A stretch of 64,000 bases of DNA from Halarcobacter sp. Lineage in GTDB: Bacteria; Campylobacterota; Campylobacteria; Campylobacterales; Arcobacteraceae. Both the position numbers and the translations under genes were made by a program. The DNA is taken from assembly GCF_963676935.1 (NCBI RefSeq), contig NZ_OY781470.1:1398680-1462679 (forward strand), read 5' to 3'. The notes beneath the pieces were generated by a model. It was not told the origin of the DNA. It saw only the letters and a program-made list of their open reading frames with translations, and did not search any database. Positions 17,768 to 26,399 of the stretch are shown piece after piece (within the stretch, counting starts at the first letter, position 1; the number at the start of each line of letters is the position of its first letter).

Positions 17768-18742
17768 TTACTTTTTATCTAATAATTCACAAGCCTCTTT
17801 TGCATGATAAGTAATTATTAAATCAGCACCAGCTCTTTTAAATCCAATTAAAGTTTCCATCATAACTCTTTCATAATCTATAAGTCCTGCTGCACCTGCA
17901 TTTTTTATCATTGCATACTCACCACTAACATTATAAGCACATACTGGAAGATTTGTATTATTTCTTAAATCCCTAATAATATCCATAAATGCTAATGCAG
18001 GTTTTACCATAAGTATATCTGCACCTTGTCTTTCATCCTCTAAAGATTCTTCTAAAGCTTCTAATCTATTTGAAGGATCCATTTGATAAGTTCTTCTGTC
18101 TCCAAAAGATGGAGTTGATTCTGCAACATCTCTAAAAGGCCCATAGTAAGCACTTGCAAATTTAGTTGAATAAGCCATAATAGGTAAGTCTTTATAACCA
18201 TTTGCATCTAATGCAGTTCTTAATGTTTCTATAATTCCATCCATCATTCCACTAGGAGCAATCATATCTACACCAGCTTTTGCATGAACTATCGCTTGTT
18301 GTGCTGAAATTTCTAATGTTTTATCATTATCAACTGTTTGTGTTTTTGGATCTAATATTCCACAATGACCATGGTCTGTGTATTCACAAAAACATAAATC
18401 TGTAACAATAAACATATCTGGAAATTTTGCTTTTATAGCTTTTATTGTTCTTGCAATAATACTCTCTTCACACAAACATTCGCTACCAACTGAATCTTTT
18501 ACATCCGGAATACCAAATAAAATAATAGATTTTAATCCAATTGTTCTAATATATTCACACTCTTTTAATATCTCATCAATACTCATTTGAAATACACCTG
18601 GCATAGATTCTACTTCAATCTTAATATTTTCTCCCTCTTTTACAAAAAGTGGATAAATAAAATCATTTTTTGTTAATGTAGTTTCTTGTACTAAATTTCT
18701 TAGAGTCTCATTAATTCTTAATCTTCTAAATCTTTTAAACAT
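17768..18742 (-). CDS. hemB: Delta-aminolevulinic acid dehydratase (porphobilinogen synthase)
   Basis: HemB condenses two 5-aminolevulinate molecules to porphobilinogen, an early step of heme synthesis. The 324 residues are standard length. The catalytic Schiff-base lysines lie in IMAYSTKFASAYYGP and ILMVKPALAFMD. The cysteine-rich segment LCFCEYTDHGHCG marks a zinc-using enzyme rather than the Asp-rich magnesium type. It is divergent from ribA with only 59 bases between starts, as recalled for C. jejuni, and is followed by the two-component pair. Confidence 0.97.
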   Translation of the reverse strand: MFKRFRRLRINETLRNLVQETTLTKNDFIYPLFVKEGENIKIEVESMPGVFQMSIDEILKECEYIRTIGLKSIILFGIPDVKDSVGSECLCEESIIARTIKAIKAKFPDMFIVTDLCFCEYTDHGHCGILDPKTQTVDNDKTLEISAQQAIVHAKAGVDMIAPSGMMDGIIETLRTALDANGYKDLPIMAYSTKFASAYYGPFRDVAESTPSFGDRRTYQMDPSNRLEALEESLEDERQGADILMVKPALAFMDIIRDLRNNTNLPVCAYNVSGEYAMIKNAGAAGLIDYERVMMETLIGFKRAGADLIITYHAKEACELLDKK

Positions 18743-18758
18743 AAAATTTACCTTTGTT

Positions 18759-18767
18759 TGCTATAAT
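18759..18767 (+). promoter_or_regulatory. Extended -10 promoter element for ribA
   Basis: TGC followed by a perfect TATAAT (18762-18767) forms an extended -10 box, 34 bases before the ribA ATG, with no good -35. AT-rich species of this phylum often rely on extended -10 promoters without a -35. The short hemB-ribA gap makes this the most likely ribA promoter. Confidence 0.5.
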
Positions 18768-18801
18768 CTCGACATTTTAACAATTTAAGGTTTAAAAGGA
18801 T

Positions 18802-19377
18802 ATGAATATAGAAAAATCAAATATTGCTAACTTACCTACAAAATATGGAAAATTTAAAATAAGAGCTTATAAACAAAATAATCAAGAACATTTAGCAATC
18901 ATGAGTCAAAATTTTGAGGAATTAGATGCTCCATTTGTAAGAGTACATTCAGAGTGTCTAACTGGAGATACATTAGGCAGTTTAAAATGTGATTGTCAAA
19001 ACCAATTAGATTTAGCACTAAAGTTTATAGCCCAACATGGTGGATTAGTAATTTATCACAGACAAGAAGGAAGAAATATAGGCCTTCTAAATAAAGTAAA
19101 TGCATATGCATTGCAAGACAAAGGTAGAAATACAATTGAAGCTAATTTAGAACTTGGTTTTGGAGAAGATGATAGAGATTATAGTATAGTTGAAGAGATA
19201 TTAAAAGATTTAAATATTAAAAAATTAAAATTAATCACAAATAATCCTAAAAAAATAGAATATATAAAATCACTTGGTGTAGATATTGTAGAAAGAATAC
19301 CAGCTATTACAAAATCAAATAAATTTAATGAACATTATATTAATACAAAAAAAGAACAGATGGGACATATGTTTTAA
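18802..19377 (+). CDS. ribA: GTP cyclohydrolase II
   Basis: RibA opens the imidazole ring of GTP, the first committed step of riboflavin synthesis. The 191 residues carry the zinc site CLTGDTLGSLKCDC (C-x10-CxC), the catalytic YHRQEGRNIGL and the GTP-binding KLITNNPKKIE. This is the stand-alone functional enzyme: the cyclohydrolase-like half of the ribB product at 26400 lacks the zinc cysteines. The stop overlaps the rsmG start (TAATG), so the two are coupled. Confidence 0.96.
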   Translation: MNIEKSNIANLPTKYGKFKIRAYKQNNQEHLAIMSQNFEELDAPFVRVHSECLTGDTLGSLKCDCQNQLDLALKFIAQHGGLVIYHRQEGRNIGLLNKVNAYALQDKGRNTIEANLELGFGEDDRDYSIVEEILKDLNIKKLKLITNNPKKIEYIKSLGVDIVERIPAITKSNKFNEHYINTKKEQMGHMF

Positions 19378-19967
19378 TGGCATTAAAAGAACTTTTAAAA
19401 GAGATAAATATTGATAAAGAGTTTGAGCATAGATGCCAAACCTTTATTACATTGTTACAACAATGGGGGAAAGTTCACAATCTTAGTGGAAGATTAGATA
19501 AAGAAGATATTATTGAAAATATTGAAGATTCAATTTATCCATTAAAATTTATTGAAAAATATGAAAGCTTTGCTGATATTGGAACTGGGGCAGGTTATCC
19601 TGGACTTATATTAGCTATGGCTAATGCAAATGCAAAAGCATATTTAATTGAACCACGTTTAAAAAGAGTTTCTTTTTTAAATTTTGTAAAAAACACTTTA
19701 GAGCTTAAAAATGTAGAAGTAATTGCAAATAGAGTAGAAAAAATTAATGATATAAAAGTTGACTTAATAACTTCAAGAGCAGTAACTAATACAAAACTTC
19801 TTTTAGATTTAACTACAAATATTAAAAAAGATGATACTGCATATCTTTTTTATAAAGGAACTTTACTAGAAGATGAGATTCAACAAGTAAAAATAAATAA
19901 TTATGATGTGGTAAATAGAAAAGATAGAAATTATCTTTATATAAAAAAGGAAAATAATGATTTTTAA
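19377..19967 (+). CDS. rsmG: 16S rRNA (guanine-N7) methyltransferase RsmG (GidB)
   Basis: RsmG methylates G527 (E. coli numbering) of 16S rRNA using SAM. The 196 residues show the SAM-binding FADIGTGAGYPGLIL, LIEPRLKRVSFL and VDLITSRAVTN. The N-terminal segment WGKVHNLSGRLD matches the family, which usually reads W...NLT. It is coupled to ribA upstream and overlaps the next small gene by 11 bases. ribA-rsmG adjacency is recalled from C. jejuni. Confidence 0.95.
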   Translation: MALKELLKEINIDKEFEHRCQTFITLLQQWGKVHNLSGRLDKEDIIENIEDSIYPLKFIEKYESFADIGTGAGYPGLILAMANANAKAYLIEPRLKRVSFLNFVKNTLELKNVEVIANRVEKINDIKVDLITSRAVTNTKLLLDLTTNIKKDDTAYLFYKGTLLEDEIQQVKINNYDVVNRKDRNYLYIKKENNDF

Positions 19968-20172
19968 AATACTTGCAGTTGCAGTTGTTTTATTTCTTGT
20001 CTACTTAGTTTTTTTTAAAAAAAATAGAGAAAAAGAGGTTAAAGTAAAAAAAGAGAAAATTGAAGATGAAATGGTAGAATGTCCAACTTGTGGAACTTTT
20101 GTTTCTAAAAAAGAGGGTATTTTAAGTAATGGACACTATTTTTGTTCAAAAGAATGTCTTCAAAATAAATAG
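19957..20172 (+). CDS. Small membrane-anchored zinc-ribbon (TRASH-like) protein
   Basis: The 71-residue protein has one N-terminal membrane helix (IFKILAVAVVLFLVYLVFF), a charged linker, and a four-Cys module: VECPTCGTFVS followed by HYFCSKECLQNK. This CxxC...CxxxC arrangement is typical of PP0621/TRASH-like small proteins that bind a metal at the membrane face. It overlaps rsmG by 11 bases and probably belongs to the ribA-rsmG unit. Function unknown; topology and metal site are inferred from the sequence. Confidence 0.75.
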   Translation: MIFKILAVAVVLFLVYLVFFKKNREKEVKVKKEKIEDEMVECPTCGTFVSKKEGILSNGHYFCSKECLQNK

Positions 20173-20183
20173 TGGAGTCTAAT

Positions 20184-20558
20184 ATGATTTTAATCGGAGA
20201 TAATTTAATACCGCATAAAGCTTGTTTCTTTATAGATTCAATAATGGATATTGAACATACAGAACCTAACTCTACACTTATATTTAATTATGATGAAAAT
20301 CTACTTTTATATTGTAGAAAAAATCATATAAGTTGCGCTGTAGTTATATCAAGTATCAAAGAAGCAATATATTGCAATGCATTAAATTCTAAATATATTA
20401 TTTGTGATAGAAAAATTGCAAAAAATATACAAAAAATAGCTGAAAACTATATGTTTGATTCAAAAATTTTAGCAATAATTGAATCAGATGACGAAATTGA
20501 AAAAATTGCACTTAGTGAAATTGATGGTGCAATATATTCCTACTTACTTAATAAATAG
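20184..20558 (+). CDS. Conserved-looking protein of unknown function (124 residues)
   Basis: The best start is ATG 20184, with GGAG at 20174-20177 six bases upstream; a GTG at 20172 would add four residues but would overlap the Shine-Dalgarno. The product (MILIGDNLIPHKACFFIDSI...) is soluble, with alternating beta/alpha hydrophobicity suggesting a small Rossmann-like fold (YIICDRKIAKNIQKIA). I do not recognise the family. It is the last gene of the ribA unit, ahead of a hairpin at 20554. Confidence 0.7.
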   Translation: MILIGDNLIPHKACFFIDSIMDIEHTEPNSTLIFNYDENLLLYCRKNHISCAVVISSIKEAIYCNALNSKYIICDRKIAKNIQKIAENYMFDSKILAIIESDDEIEKIALSEIDGAIYSYLLNK

Positions 20559-20582
20559 TAAACATTTTATTTGTTTACTATT
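20554..20582 (+). terminator. AT-rich hairpin at the end of the ribA-rsmG unit
   Basis: AATAGTAAACA (20554-20564) and TGTTTACTATT (20572-20582) form an 11-bp perfect stem with a 7-base loop, overlapping the stop codon of the previous gene. No long T run follows, so it could be a weak terminator or an RNA-stability hairpin. It separates the ribA unit from the bd-like oxidase genes. Confidence 0.45.
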
Positions 20583-20669
20583 TACTTAAAAATAATTTAA
20601 AAAAATAAACTAACATAATATTAACATATAACTTTTATAATTTCTTCTAATTTTTATTAAGGAGGCTTT

Positions 20670-22007
20670 ATGGACATAATAGGGCAATTTCCATTGTTTT
20701 ATTTTCCTGAGTACGGAAGTGCTTGGATGATGGGTGTTACAGGTACGATACATATACTTGCTTCACACACTTCTGTTGGTGCTGCAATGCTTTTTGCATT
20801 TTTAGCTTTTAAAGCATATAAAGAAAATAGATCAGATTTATATCCGTATATGAAAAAATACGGAATGTTTCTACTTATTTTCTCTTATGTAGTAGGTTCA
20901 ATTACGGGACCTGGAATTTGGTATACAGCAACCGCTGCAAGTCCAAGAGGTATAAGTGCCCTCATACATAACTTTGTTTGGGTTTGGGCTACAGAATGGG
21001 TATTTTTTGTATATGAAGTTATAGGTGTATTTGTTTTAGTCTATTTTATTGATAGGATAGATAGAAAATCACACTTAAAATTAACATATACTTTTGCACT
21101 AGCATCTGTTGGTACTTTGGCGTTAATTATTGGTATTATTAGTTTTATGATGTGGCCTGGAACAAATGCTTATTATGAAACAGGTAGTGCAAGTGATGCA
21201 TTCTTTGGTATCAATACTTTCCCTCACATGTTTTTAAGAATCGGATTTATGATTATGATGTCTGGTGTGATTGGTTTAGTTATATCTAGTGCAATGAAAA
21301 AAGAGAATCCTGAAGTTTCAGCTGAATTAACCAAAAAAATGGGGCTTGTAAGTTTAGGTGGTGGTTTTATTACCATGTTCTTCTTTATGTGGTATATGGG
21401 TACATTACCAGACAATGCTCATGCTGTTTTCCAAGTAAGTAAGGATTCTGTAATTCAAAATAGAATTATACTTTCAATTCTTTTCTCAGCTTATTTCTTA
21501 GTTGCAATTTTTAAACCAAAAATTATTAATACTCCAATTGCATCAATTATGATAGCAGTTGTATTATTAGCTGGGTTATGGCCAGGTGAAAAGCTTAGAG
21601 AATCTATGAGAAAACCTTATGTTGCAGGACAATATATTTACTCAAATCAGATTATTAGTAGGGATGTTCCTGGGAAAAATATAAAAAGTGAATTACCTAT
21701 TATTGCCGAAAAAGGTTTATTAAAAGTAAACCCTTTTATACCTGAGAACTTAAGAGAAATAACAAGTGAGAATAAACTTCAAGTGGGTGAACTACTTACA
21801 AAGATGTCATGTTCAAATTGTCATTCATTGGAAAAAACAGGTGTATTTAGACCTTTAAGAGATAGATTAACAGGAATGGATAAAGAGGGTGTAAAAGCTA
21901 TACTTTATGCCATAGGTGATGGAGGCTTTCCTTATATGCCAAAACTTAAGCTTCCAGACGAAGAATACGATGCAATTGCAGAATATATTGCATCTTTGAA
22001 ATATTAA
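20670..22007 (+). CDS. CydA-superfamily-like membrane protein with C-terminal heme c domain
   Basis: The 445 residues hold about nine membrane helices and a C-terminal cytochrome c domain. Early helices resemble the CydA core: a His in TGTIHILASHTSVG, a GIxxxFxxG-like segment (GSITGPGIWYTATAASPRG), Glu residues in ATEWVFFVYEVIG and a His in NTFPHMFLRIGFM, plausible heme ligands. The GRQPW quinol-site motif of classical CydA is absent. The tail has one CxxCH (CSNCH, from residue 381) with a likely Met423 ligand in GGFPYMPKL. It may be an oxygen or other reductase fed by cytochrome c. A very strong ribosome site (AAGGAGG) precedes it, and the partner gene starts 9 bases downstream. Similarity to bd-type enzymes is my judgement from motifs. 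Confidence 0.65.
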   Translation: MDIIGQFPLFYFPEYGSAWMMGVTGTIHILASHTSVGAAMLFAFLAFKAYKENRSDLYPYMKKYGMFLLIFSYVVGSITGPGIWYTATAASPRGISALIHNFVWVWATEWVFFVYEVIGVFVLVYFIDRIDRKSHLKLTYTFALASVGTLALIIGIISFMMWPGTNAYYETGSASDAFFGINTFPHMFLRIGFMIMMSGVIGLVISSAMKKENPEVSAELTKKMGLVSLGGGFITMFFFMWYMGTLPDNAHAVFQVSKDSVIQNRIILSILFSAYFLVAIFKPKIINTPIASIMIAVVLLAGLWPGEKLRESMRKPYVAGQYIYSNQIISRDVPGKNIKSELPIIAEKGLLKVNPFIPENLREITSENKLQVGELLTKMSCSNCHSLEKTGVFRPLRDRLTGMDKEGVKAILYAIGDGGFPYMPKLKLPDEEYDAIAEYIASLKY

Positions 22008-22016
22008 GGAGGTTTT

Positions 22017-23210
22017 ATGGACGCATCTGTATTATTAGCTCTTAGAGATCCTGCAGGTATACCTTTTTATCCTGTTGTATTTCAAGCGCTTTATGTTTTA
22101 ACTTGGGCATTACATGCCGCTTTTGTTTTATTAGCTTTAGGTTCAATGGGATTGTCACTATATGGTACTTTTAATCAAAAAAGTGATTCTTCATGGAAAA
22201 TATTAACACCACATTTAATTCAAACAGGTAAAATAAGTGTTTCTATACTTATAGTATTAGGTGTTGCACCATTACTATTTACACAAGTTATTTATGACCC
22301 AAATTGGTATGTAGCAAATACACTTTCTGGTATGTGGGTATTTATTTTTATTTATACTTTACTTATAGGTTATACATTCTATTATTGGTATTATTATGCA
22401 AATAAAGCAAAAGAGGGTGGAGGTAAACTAATAGGTACACTTTCATTTTTAATTTTAGTTTTTGCAGGTGTTTTAATGCATAACTTTGCAGTAACTTCTA
22501 TTATGCCAAATGACTGGATGAATATGTATGCTCCAAATGGTATTGTAGATAATAGTGGATGGACATTTAATATGGATATAGCAAGATTAGTATTTCTAGT
22601 TAGTTTAGCTATTCCAGTAGTTGGTATTTTTCTTCAAAATTATAGTAGATTTTTAAGTACTAGAGAGGATTTCAGTAAAGAGTTTATCTCTTATACATCA
22701 ACTTTAGGTACAAAATTAGCAGTAGTTGGTTTAATTATAAGTGCTATAACATTTGTAATTTGGATGACAAAAGCTGATTATTTATTACATCCTTTAACAT
22801 TAACAACAATTTTAGGTGTTTTAATATTATTATTCTTTTCTTATAAAAATAGTAATAGTTATATTACAACGGGTATATTAGTTGTTGTAGCACTTTTAAT
22901 ATCTGCAATAAGAGAATTAATTAGATTCGATTTGATGACAGGATTAGGATACAACATTTATGATTATCCAGTAAATTTAGAATTACCATCAATTGTAATG
23001 TTTTTACTTACATTTGTAATTATGGGATTTATTGGAGTTGCTTATTTATTAACTATGGCTTGGAAAGTTGGAAAAATCCAAGGTGTATTTGATGGAACAA
23101 AAGATAAAGCAGTTACAAGACTTGGTAACTACACACTTTATATTATGATTGTTTGGATGGCAATATATTTTGGATGGGGTATGGTTACTTTATTCAAAAA
23201 TATTCTTTAA
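22017..23210 (+). CDS. Second CydA-like multi-helix membrane protein, partner of the heme c protein
   Basis: The 397 residues have about nine to ten membrane helices and no soluble domain. The first helix reads LTWALHAAFVLLALGSMGL, with a His placed like the CydA heme ligand, and a later His occurs in GVLMHNFAVTSIMPN. It starts 9 bases after the heme c protein with AAGGAGG as ribosome site and is followed directly by a terminator, so the pair is a dedicated two-gene operon. The likely role is the second subunit of a two-subunit membrane complex. It is not recognisably CydB, nor a NrfD or NrfH protein. Confidence 0.6.
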   Translation: MDASVLLALRDPAGIPFYPVVFQALYVLTWALHAAFVLLALGSMGLSLYGTFNQKSDSSWKILTPHLIQTGKISVSILIVLGVAPLLFTQVIYDPNWYVANTLSGMWVFIFIYTLLIGYTFYYWYYYANKAKEGGGKLIGTLSFLILVFAGVLMHNFAVTSIMPNDWMNMYAPNGIVDNSGWTFNMDIARLVFLVSLAIPVVGIFLQNYSRFLSTREDFSKEFISYTSTLGTKLAVVGLIISAITFVIWMTKADYLLHPLTLTTILGVLILLFFSYKNSNSYITTGILVVVALLISAIRELIRFDLMTGLGYNIYDYPVNLELPSIVMFLLTFVIMGFIGVAYLLTMAWKVGKIQGVFDGTKDKAVTRLGNYTLYIMIVWMAIYFGWGMVTLFKNIL

Positions 23211-23231
23211 TACTATCATTTTAAACTTTTT

Positions 23232-23263
23232 AAAAGCCTCAAAGTGTTTACTTTGGGGCTTTT
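23232..23263 (+). terminator. Rho-independent terminator after the bd-like operon
   Basis: AAAAGCCTCAAAGT (23232-23245) pairs with ACTTTGGGGCTTTT (23250-23263) over 14 bp with one T-G wobble and a GTTT loop, followed by a T run. This is a textbook intrinsic terminator, 22 bases after the stop of the second membrane protein. Confidence 0.9.
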
Positions 23264-23352
23264 TTAATCTATTTATCCAAAAATCACTAATCTAGAAATA
23301 AGCAAAAATTCGATAACATATTTACCTTTTATAATAAATAATTAGGATAAAT

Positions 23353-23511
23353 GTGAAAGAAATTTTAGATGTAATTGTACTCGTTTTATTTGTTTTTATG
23401 ATATTTATGTTTATTAAAGGCTTTAATAAACAACAAATAGAAAAACATACAAAAAAACTTGATGAAATTGAAGAAAAGAAGAACTCTGATAAGGATAAAA
23501 TTAATGAATAA
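23353..23511 (+). CDS. Small single-helix membrane protein upstream of glyS
   Basis: This 52-residue ORF starts at GTG 23353, with AGGA at 23344-23347 five bases before it. It encodes VKEILDVIVLVLFVFMIFMF (one membrane helix) followed by a highly charged coil (KHTKKLDEIEEKKNSDKDK). Its last codons overlap the glyS start (ATG 23504) by 8 bases, consistent with translational coupling. It is short and unrecognised, but the combination of ribosome site, helix and coupling makes it credible. Confidence 0.6.
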   Translation: MKEILDVIVLVLFVFMIFMFIKGFNKQQIEKHTKKLDEIEEKKNSDKDKINE

Positions 23512-25519
23512 ACCACTATTAATAGAGATTGGTGTTGAAGAACTACCAGCTATACCATTTTTAAAAGAACTTCCAAATATTGAAAAAAAATGGGCTGAAA
23601 TATTAGAAAAAAATAGATTATTGTGTGAATTTGACTTTTTTTATACACCAAGAAGATTAGTATTATGGCATAGAGAGTTCCAAATTAAACAAGAAGATTC
23701 TGTTCAAGAGATGTTTGGTGCACCTGTTAAAATAGCTTTTAAAGATGGTGAACCAACAGGTGCTGCAATAGGTTTTGCTAAGAAATGTGGTGTTAGTGTT
23801 GAAGAACTTGAAAAAATTGACCAAGGAAGAGGGGAAGTTTTATACTTCAAAAGAGAGGTTGTAGGAACACAATCTAATCTTTTATTAAATGAAATGCTTA
23901 ATGAATTTATCAACTCTTTAAATTTTGGTAAATCAATGAGATGGGCAAACAGAAGTGATAGCTTTATTAGACCAATCAGAAACCTTGCAATATTATTAGG
24001 TGAAGAAAAAGTTGAAGCAGAGCTTTTTGGTGTAACGTCATCAAACAATTCATACCCTCATAGAATGGTATCTTATGAGCCATTTAGTTTTGACTTTGCA
24101 GGAGATTATTTTTGTAAATTAGATAAAAATGGTGTTATTCTTTACCCAGATGAGAGAAGAAAAACAATTCTTTCTCAAATGAAAGAGATAGAAGTTTCAA
24201 ACAATGTTAAAATTGAGATTGATGAAGATTTATTAGAAGAGGTAGTTGCTATTACTGAATTTCCTACTGCATTAATTGGAACTTTTGATAAAGAATTTTT
24301 AGAATTACCAGAAGAGGTAATAGTAACATCAATGAAAGAACACCAAAGATATTTTGCTGTATATAAAGATGGAAAATTATCAAATAATTTTATTGTTGTA
24401 TCTAATTCAAAAACTGATGATTTCTCCCATATTATATCTGGTAATGAAAAAGTATTAAGACCAAGACTTGCAGATGCAATGTTCTTCTGGAAAAATGATA
24501 TAAATAATGGTTTGTCAAATGAAGGGCTTAAAAAACTTGTATTTGTTGAAGGTTTAGGTTCTATGTATGATAAATGTGAAAGGGAAGCTGTTATTGCAAA
24601 CTATTTAGCAGATATTTTTAATGTTGAAGATAAAGAGCTTGTAAAAAGAGCGGTAATGTTAAGTAAAGCAGACTTAATGTCTGAAATGGTTTATGAATTC
24701 ACAGAGCTTCAAGGTCTTATGGGATACTATTATGCAAATATTGCAAAAGAAAACACTTTAGTTTGCACTGCCTTAAAAGAGCAATATCTTCCTGATGGAG
24801 AAGATTCTGAATTACCTTCAAATATATTCTCATCTATTATCGCCTTATCATATAAACTTGATAATCTAATGGGATTATTTAGCGTAGGTAAAATTCCTAG
24901 TGGTTCAAAAGATCCATTTGGTCTTAGACGTGCAGCAGCAGGTATTGTTAAAATAGCAATTGAACATAAACTACCTTTAAATCTTGAGAAAATTATTGAT
25001 TCTTTATCTAATAATTATAAAGGCTTAAAAAAAGAACAATTACTAGAATTCTTTAATGAAAGATTATTTAAAATTTTTGATGTTAATCCATCTGTTTTAA
25101 AAGCAGTATTAGGTAGTAAAGAGGGTGATATATATAAAGTCTCTCAAAAACTTTGTGCTTTAAACCCTATTGTTCTTAGTGACAACTTTAAAGAATATTC
25201 TGCAACCTTTAAAAGAGTTGCTAATATAATAAAAGATATTGATGTAGAACAAGAATTAGAGATTGATACTAATTTACTTGAAGATAAAGAAGAGAAAGAG
25301 TTAGTTGAAAGCTTTAATATTATTATTTCAAAAGATTATCCAACTTATGATGAAGAATTAGAAGCATTATTTGGATTAAAACAAAATCTTGATGCATTTT
25401 TTGATAATGTATTTGTAAATCATGAAGATATTAAAATAAAAACTAATAGAAAGAATATTATTGGTAAAGTTTATCAAGCATTTAAAAAAATTGCTGATAT
25501 TAAAGAGATTACAATATAA
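23504..25519 (+). CDS. glyS: Glycyl-tRNA synthetase beta subunit
   Basis: GlyS is the beta chain of the alpha2-beta2 glycyl-tRNA synthetase; the alpha chain (glyQ) is not in this window. The start is set at ATG 23504 because AAGGA at 23491-23495 precedes it and the product then begins MNKPLLIEIGVEELPA as in the family; a longer upstream reading is not needed. The 671 residues include the family segments EMFGAPVKIAFKDGEPT, NRSDSFIRPIRN and GSKDPFGLRRAAAG, and the C-terminal tRNA-binding domain. It is followed after 9 bases by a small lipoprotein gene. Confidence 0.96.
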   Translation: MNKPLLIEIGVEELPAIPFLKELPNIEKKWAEILEKNRLLCEFDFFYTPRRLVLWHREFQIKQEDSVQEMFGAPVKIAFKDGEPTGAAIGFAKKCGVSVEELEKIDQGRGEVLYFKREVVGTQSNLLLNEMLNEFINSLNFGKSMRWANRSDSFIRPIRNLAILLGEEKVEAELFGVTSSNNSYPHRMVSYEPFSFDFAGDYFCKLDKNGVILYPDERRKTILSQMKEIEVSNNVKIEIDEDLLEEVVAITEFPTALIGTFDKEFLELPEEVIVTSMKEHQRYFAVYKDGKLSNNFIVVSNSKTDDFSHIISGNEKVLRPRLADAMFFWKNDINNGLSNEGLKKLVFVEGLGSMYDKCEREAVIANYLADIFNVEDKELVKRAVMLSKADLMSEMVYEFTELQGLMGYYYANIAKENTLVCTALKEQYLPDGEDSELPSNIFSSIIALSYKLDNLMGLFSVGKIPSGSKDPFGLRRAAAGIVKIAIEHKLPLNLEKIIDSLSNNYKGLKKEQLLEFFNERLFKIFDVNPSVLKAVLGSKEGDIYKVSQKLCALNPIVLSDNFKEYSATFKRVANIIKDIDVEQELEIDTNLLEDKEEKELVESFNIIISKDYPTYDEELEALFGLKQNLDAFFDNVFVNHEDIKIKTNRKNIIGKVYQAFKKIADIKEITI

Positions 25520-25528
25520 GGATATAAG

Positions 25529-25729
25529 ATGAAGTTTTTATTTTCTTTTGCAATTATAATTTTTATTTTTAATGGATGTGCTACTTGGAAGGGTGCTAAA
25601 AAGGACTCTTCTGATGCATGGAAAGCAACTAAAAAAACTAGCAAAAAAGTTTGGAAAAAAACAAAAGAGACTTCTGTAGAAGTATATGAAGATACTAAAG
25701 AAGCAATAAACGAAGCGACAAGTGATTAA
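25529..25729 (+). CDS. Small lipoprotein
   Basis: The 66-residue precursor has a short signal peptide ending in the lipobox IFNGC (Cys16), so it is a probable Lgt/LspA substrate. The mature part is a lysine-rich amphipathic helix with W/K repeats (TWKGAKKDSSDAWKATKK), resembling small YtxH-like or Lpp-like proteins. It starts 9 bases after glyS, probably co-transcribed. Function unknown. Confidence 0.75.
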   Translation: MKFLFSFAIIIFIFNGCATWKGAKKDSSDAWKATKKTSKKVWKKTKETSVEVYEDTKEAINEATSD

Positions 25730-25845
25730 GAGAGTTATTACAAAGAAGAAACAGAATATAAAGCATTGGAATTTTTCAATTATATAAAAGTTTATTTTTA
25801 TTCAGTTTTCTGTTTCAACTTTGGTTCTCGCAAATGAGCCTAAAA

Positions 25846-25922
25846 TGGAGCTGGTGAAGGGAGTCGAACCCCCGACCTGCTGATTACAAATCAGCTGCTC
25901 TAGCCAACTGAGCTACACCAGC
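25846..25922 (-). tRNA. tRNA-Thr (anticodon TGT)
   Basis: Read on the minus strand, the 77-base gene has a 7-bp acceptor (GCTGGTG/CACCAGC), D arm GCTCAGTTGGCTAGAGC, anticodon stem CTGAT/ATCAG around TTTGTAA (anticodon TGT), T loop GGTTCGACTCC, and an encoded CCA. It is the last of four minus-strand tRNA genes between two plus-strand protein genes. Confidence 0.95.
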
Positions 25923-26019
25923 ATTTTATTCTCTTCATTTAAGTAGATTAATTATTATCAAACAATAAAAAGAGAATGGAAAAATGATGTCTATCCATCT
26001 GACGATTTCAGATTTTTTA

Positions 26020-26096
26020 TGGTGTCAAGAGAGAGACTTGAACTCTCGACCTCCGGCTTATGAGACCAGCGCTCTAGCCAGCTGAGCTACCTTGAC
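26020..26096 (-). tRNA. tRNA-Met (elongator; anticodon CAT)
   Basis: On the minus strand the 77-base gene has acceptor GTCAAGG/TCTTGAC with a G1-C72 pair, anticodon loop CTCATAA (anticodon CAT) and an encoded CCA. The G1-C72 pair rules out the initiator. It is most likely the elongator tRNA-Met; a tRNA-Ile read through lysidine at C34 is the alternative and cannot be excluded by eye. Confidence 0.85.
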
Positions 26097-26118
26097 ATAA
26101 GACATCATATATAATAAT

Positions 26119-26195
<77 letters not shown>

Positions 26196-26212
26196 ACTTG
26201 AACTTAAAAAAG

Positions 26213-26287
26213 TGGATGGGGTAGCAGGACTCGAACCTGCGAATAACGATACCAAAAACCGTTGCCTTACCACTTGGCGATACCCCA
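26213..26287 (-). tRNA. tRNA-Gln (anticodon TTG)
   Basis: On the minus strand the 75-base gene has acceptor TGGGGTA/TACCCCA, D arm GCCAAGTGGTAAGGC, anticodon loop with TTG, T loop GGTTCGAGTCC and encoded CCA with discriminator T. It is the first gene of the cluster in transcription order (Gln, fMet, Met, Thr). Confidence 0.93.
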
Positions 26288-26361
26288 ACTTTTTAAGTGC
26301 CGAAATTATAGTAAAAATCTATTCTTTTGTCAAGAGTTTTTAGATTAAATTTTGAAATTTT

Positions 26362-26370
26362 TGATATAAT
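26362..26370 (+). promoter_or_regulatory. Extended -10 promoter for ribB
   Basis: TGA followed by a perfect TATAAT (26365-26370) forms an extended -10, 29 bases before the ribB ATG at 26400. No convincing -35 is present. The leader is too short and unstructured for an FMN riboswitch. Confidence 0.5.
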
Positions 26371-26399
26371 TTTTAAAATAAAATATAAAAGAAGAATTT

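Noticed and set aside
23459-23503. A 15-residue N-terminal extension of GlyS
   Set aside because: The extension is Lys/Arg-rich and unlike GlyS N-termini. It lies in the frame of an overlapping small ORF, and ATG 23504 has a good ribosome site.
25748-25816. GAAACAGA/TCTGTTTC inverted repeat after the small lipoprotein
   Set aside because: The arms are 8 bases with a 53-base spacer and no T run, too weak to call a terminator or RNA element.
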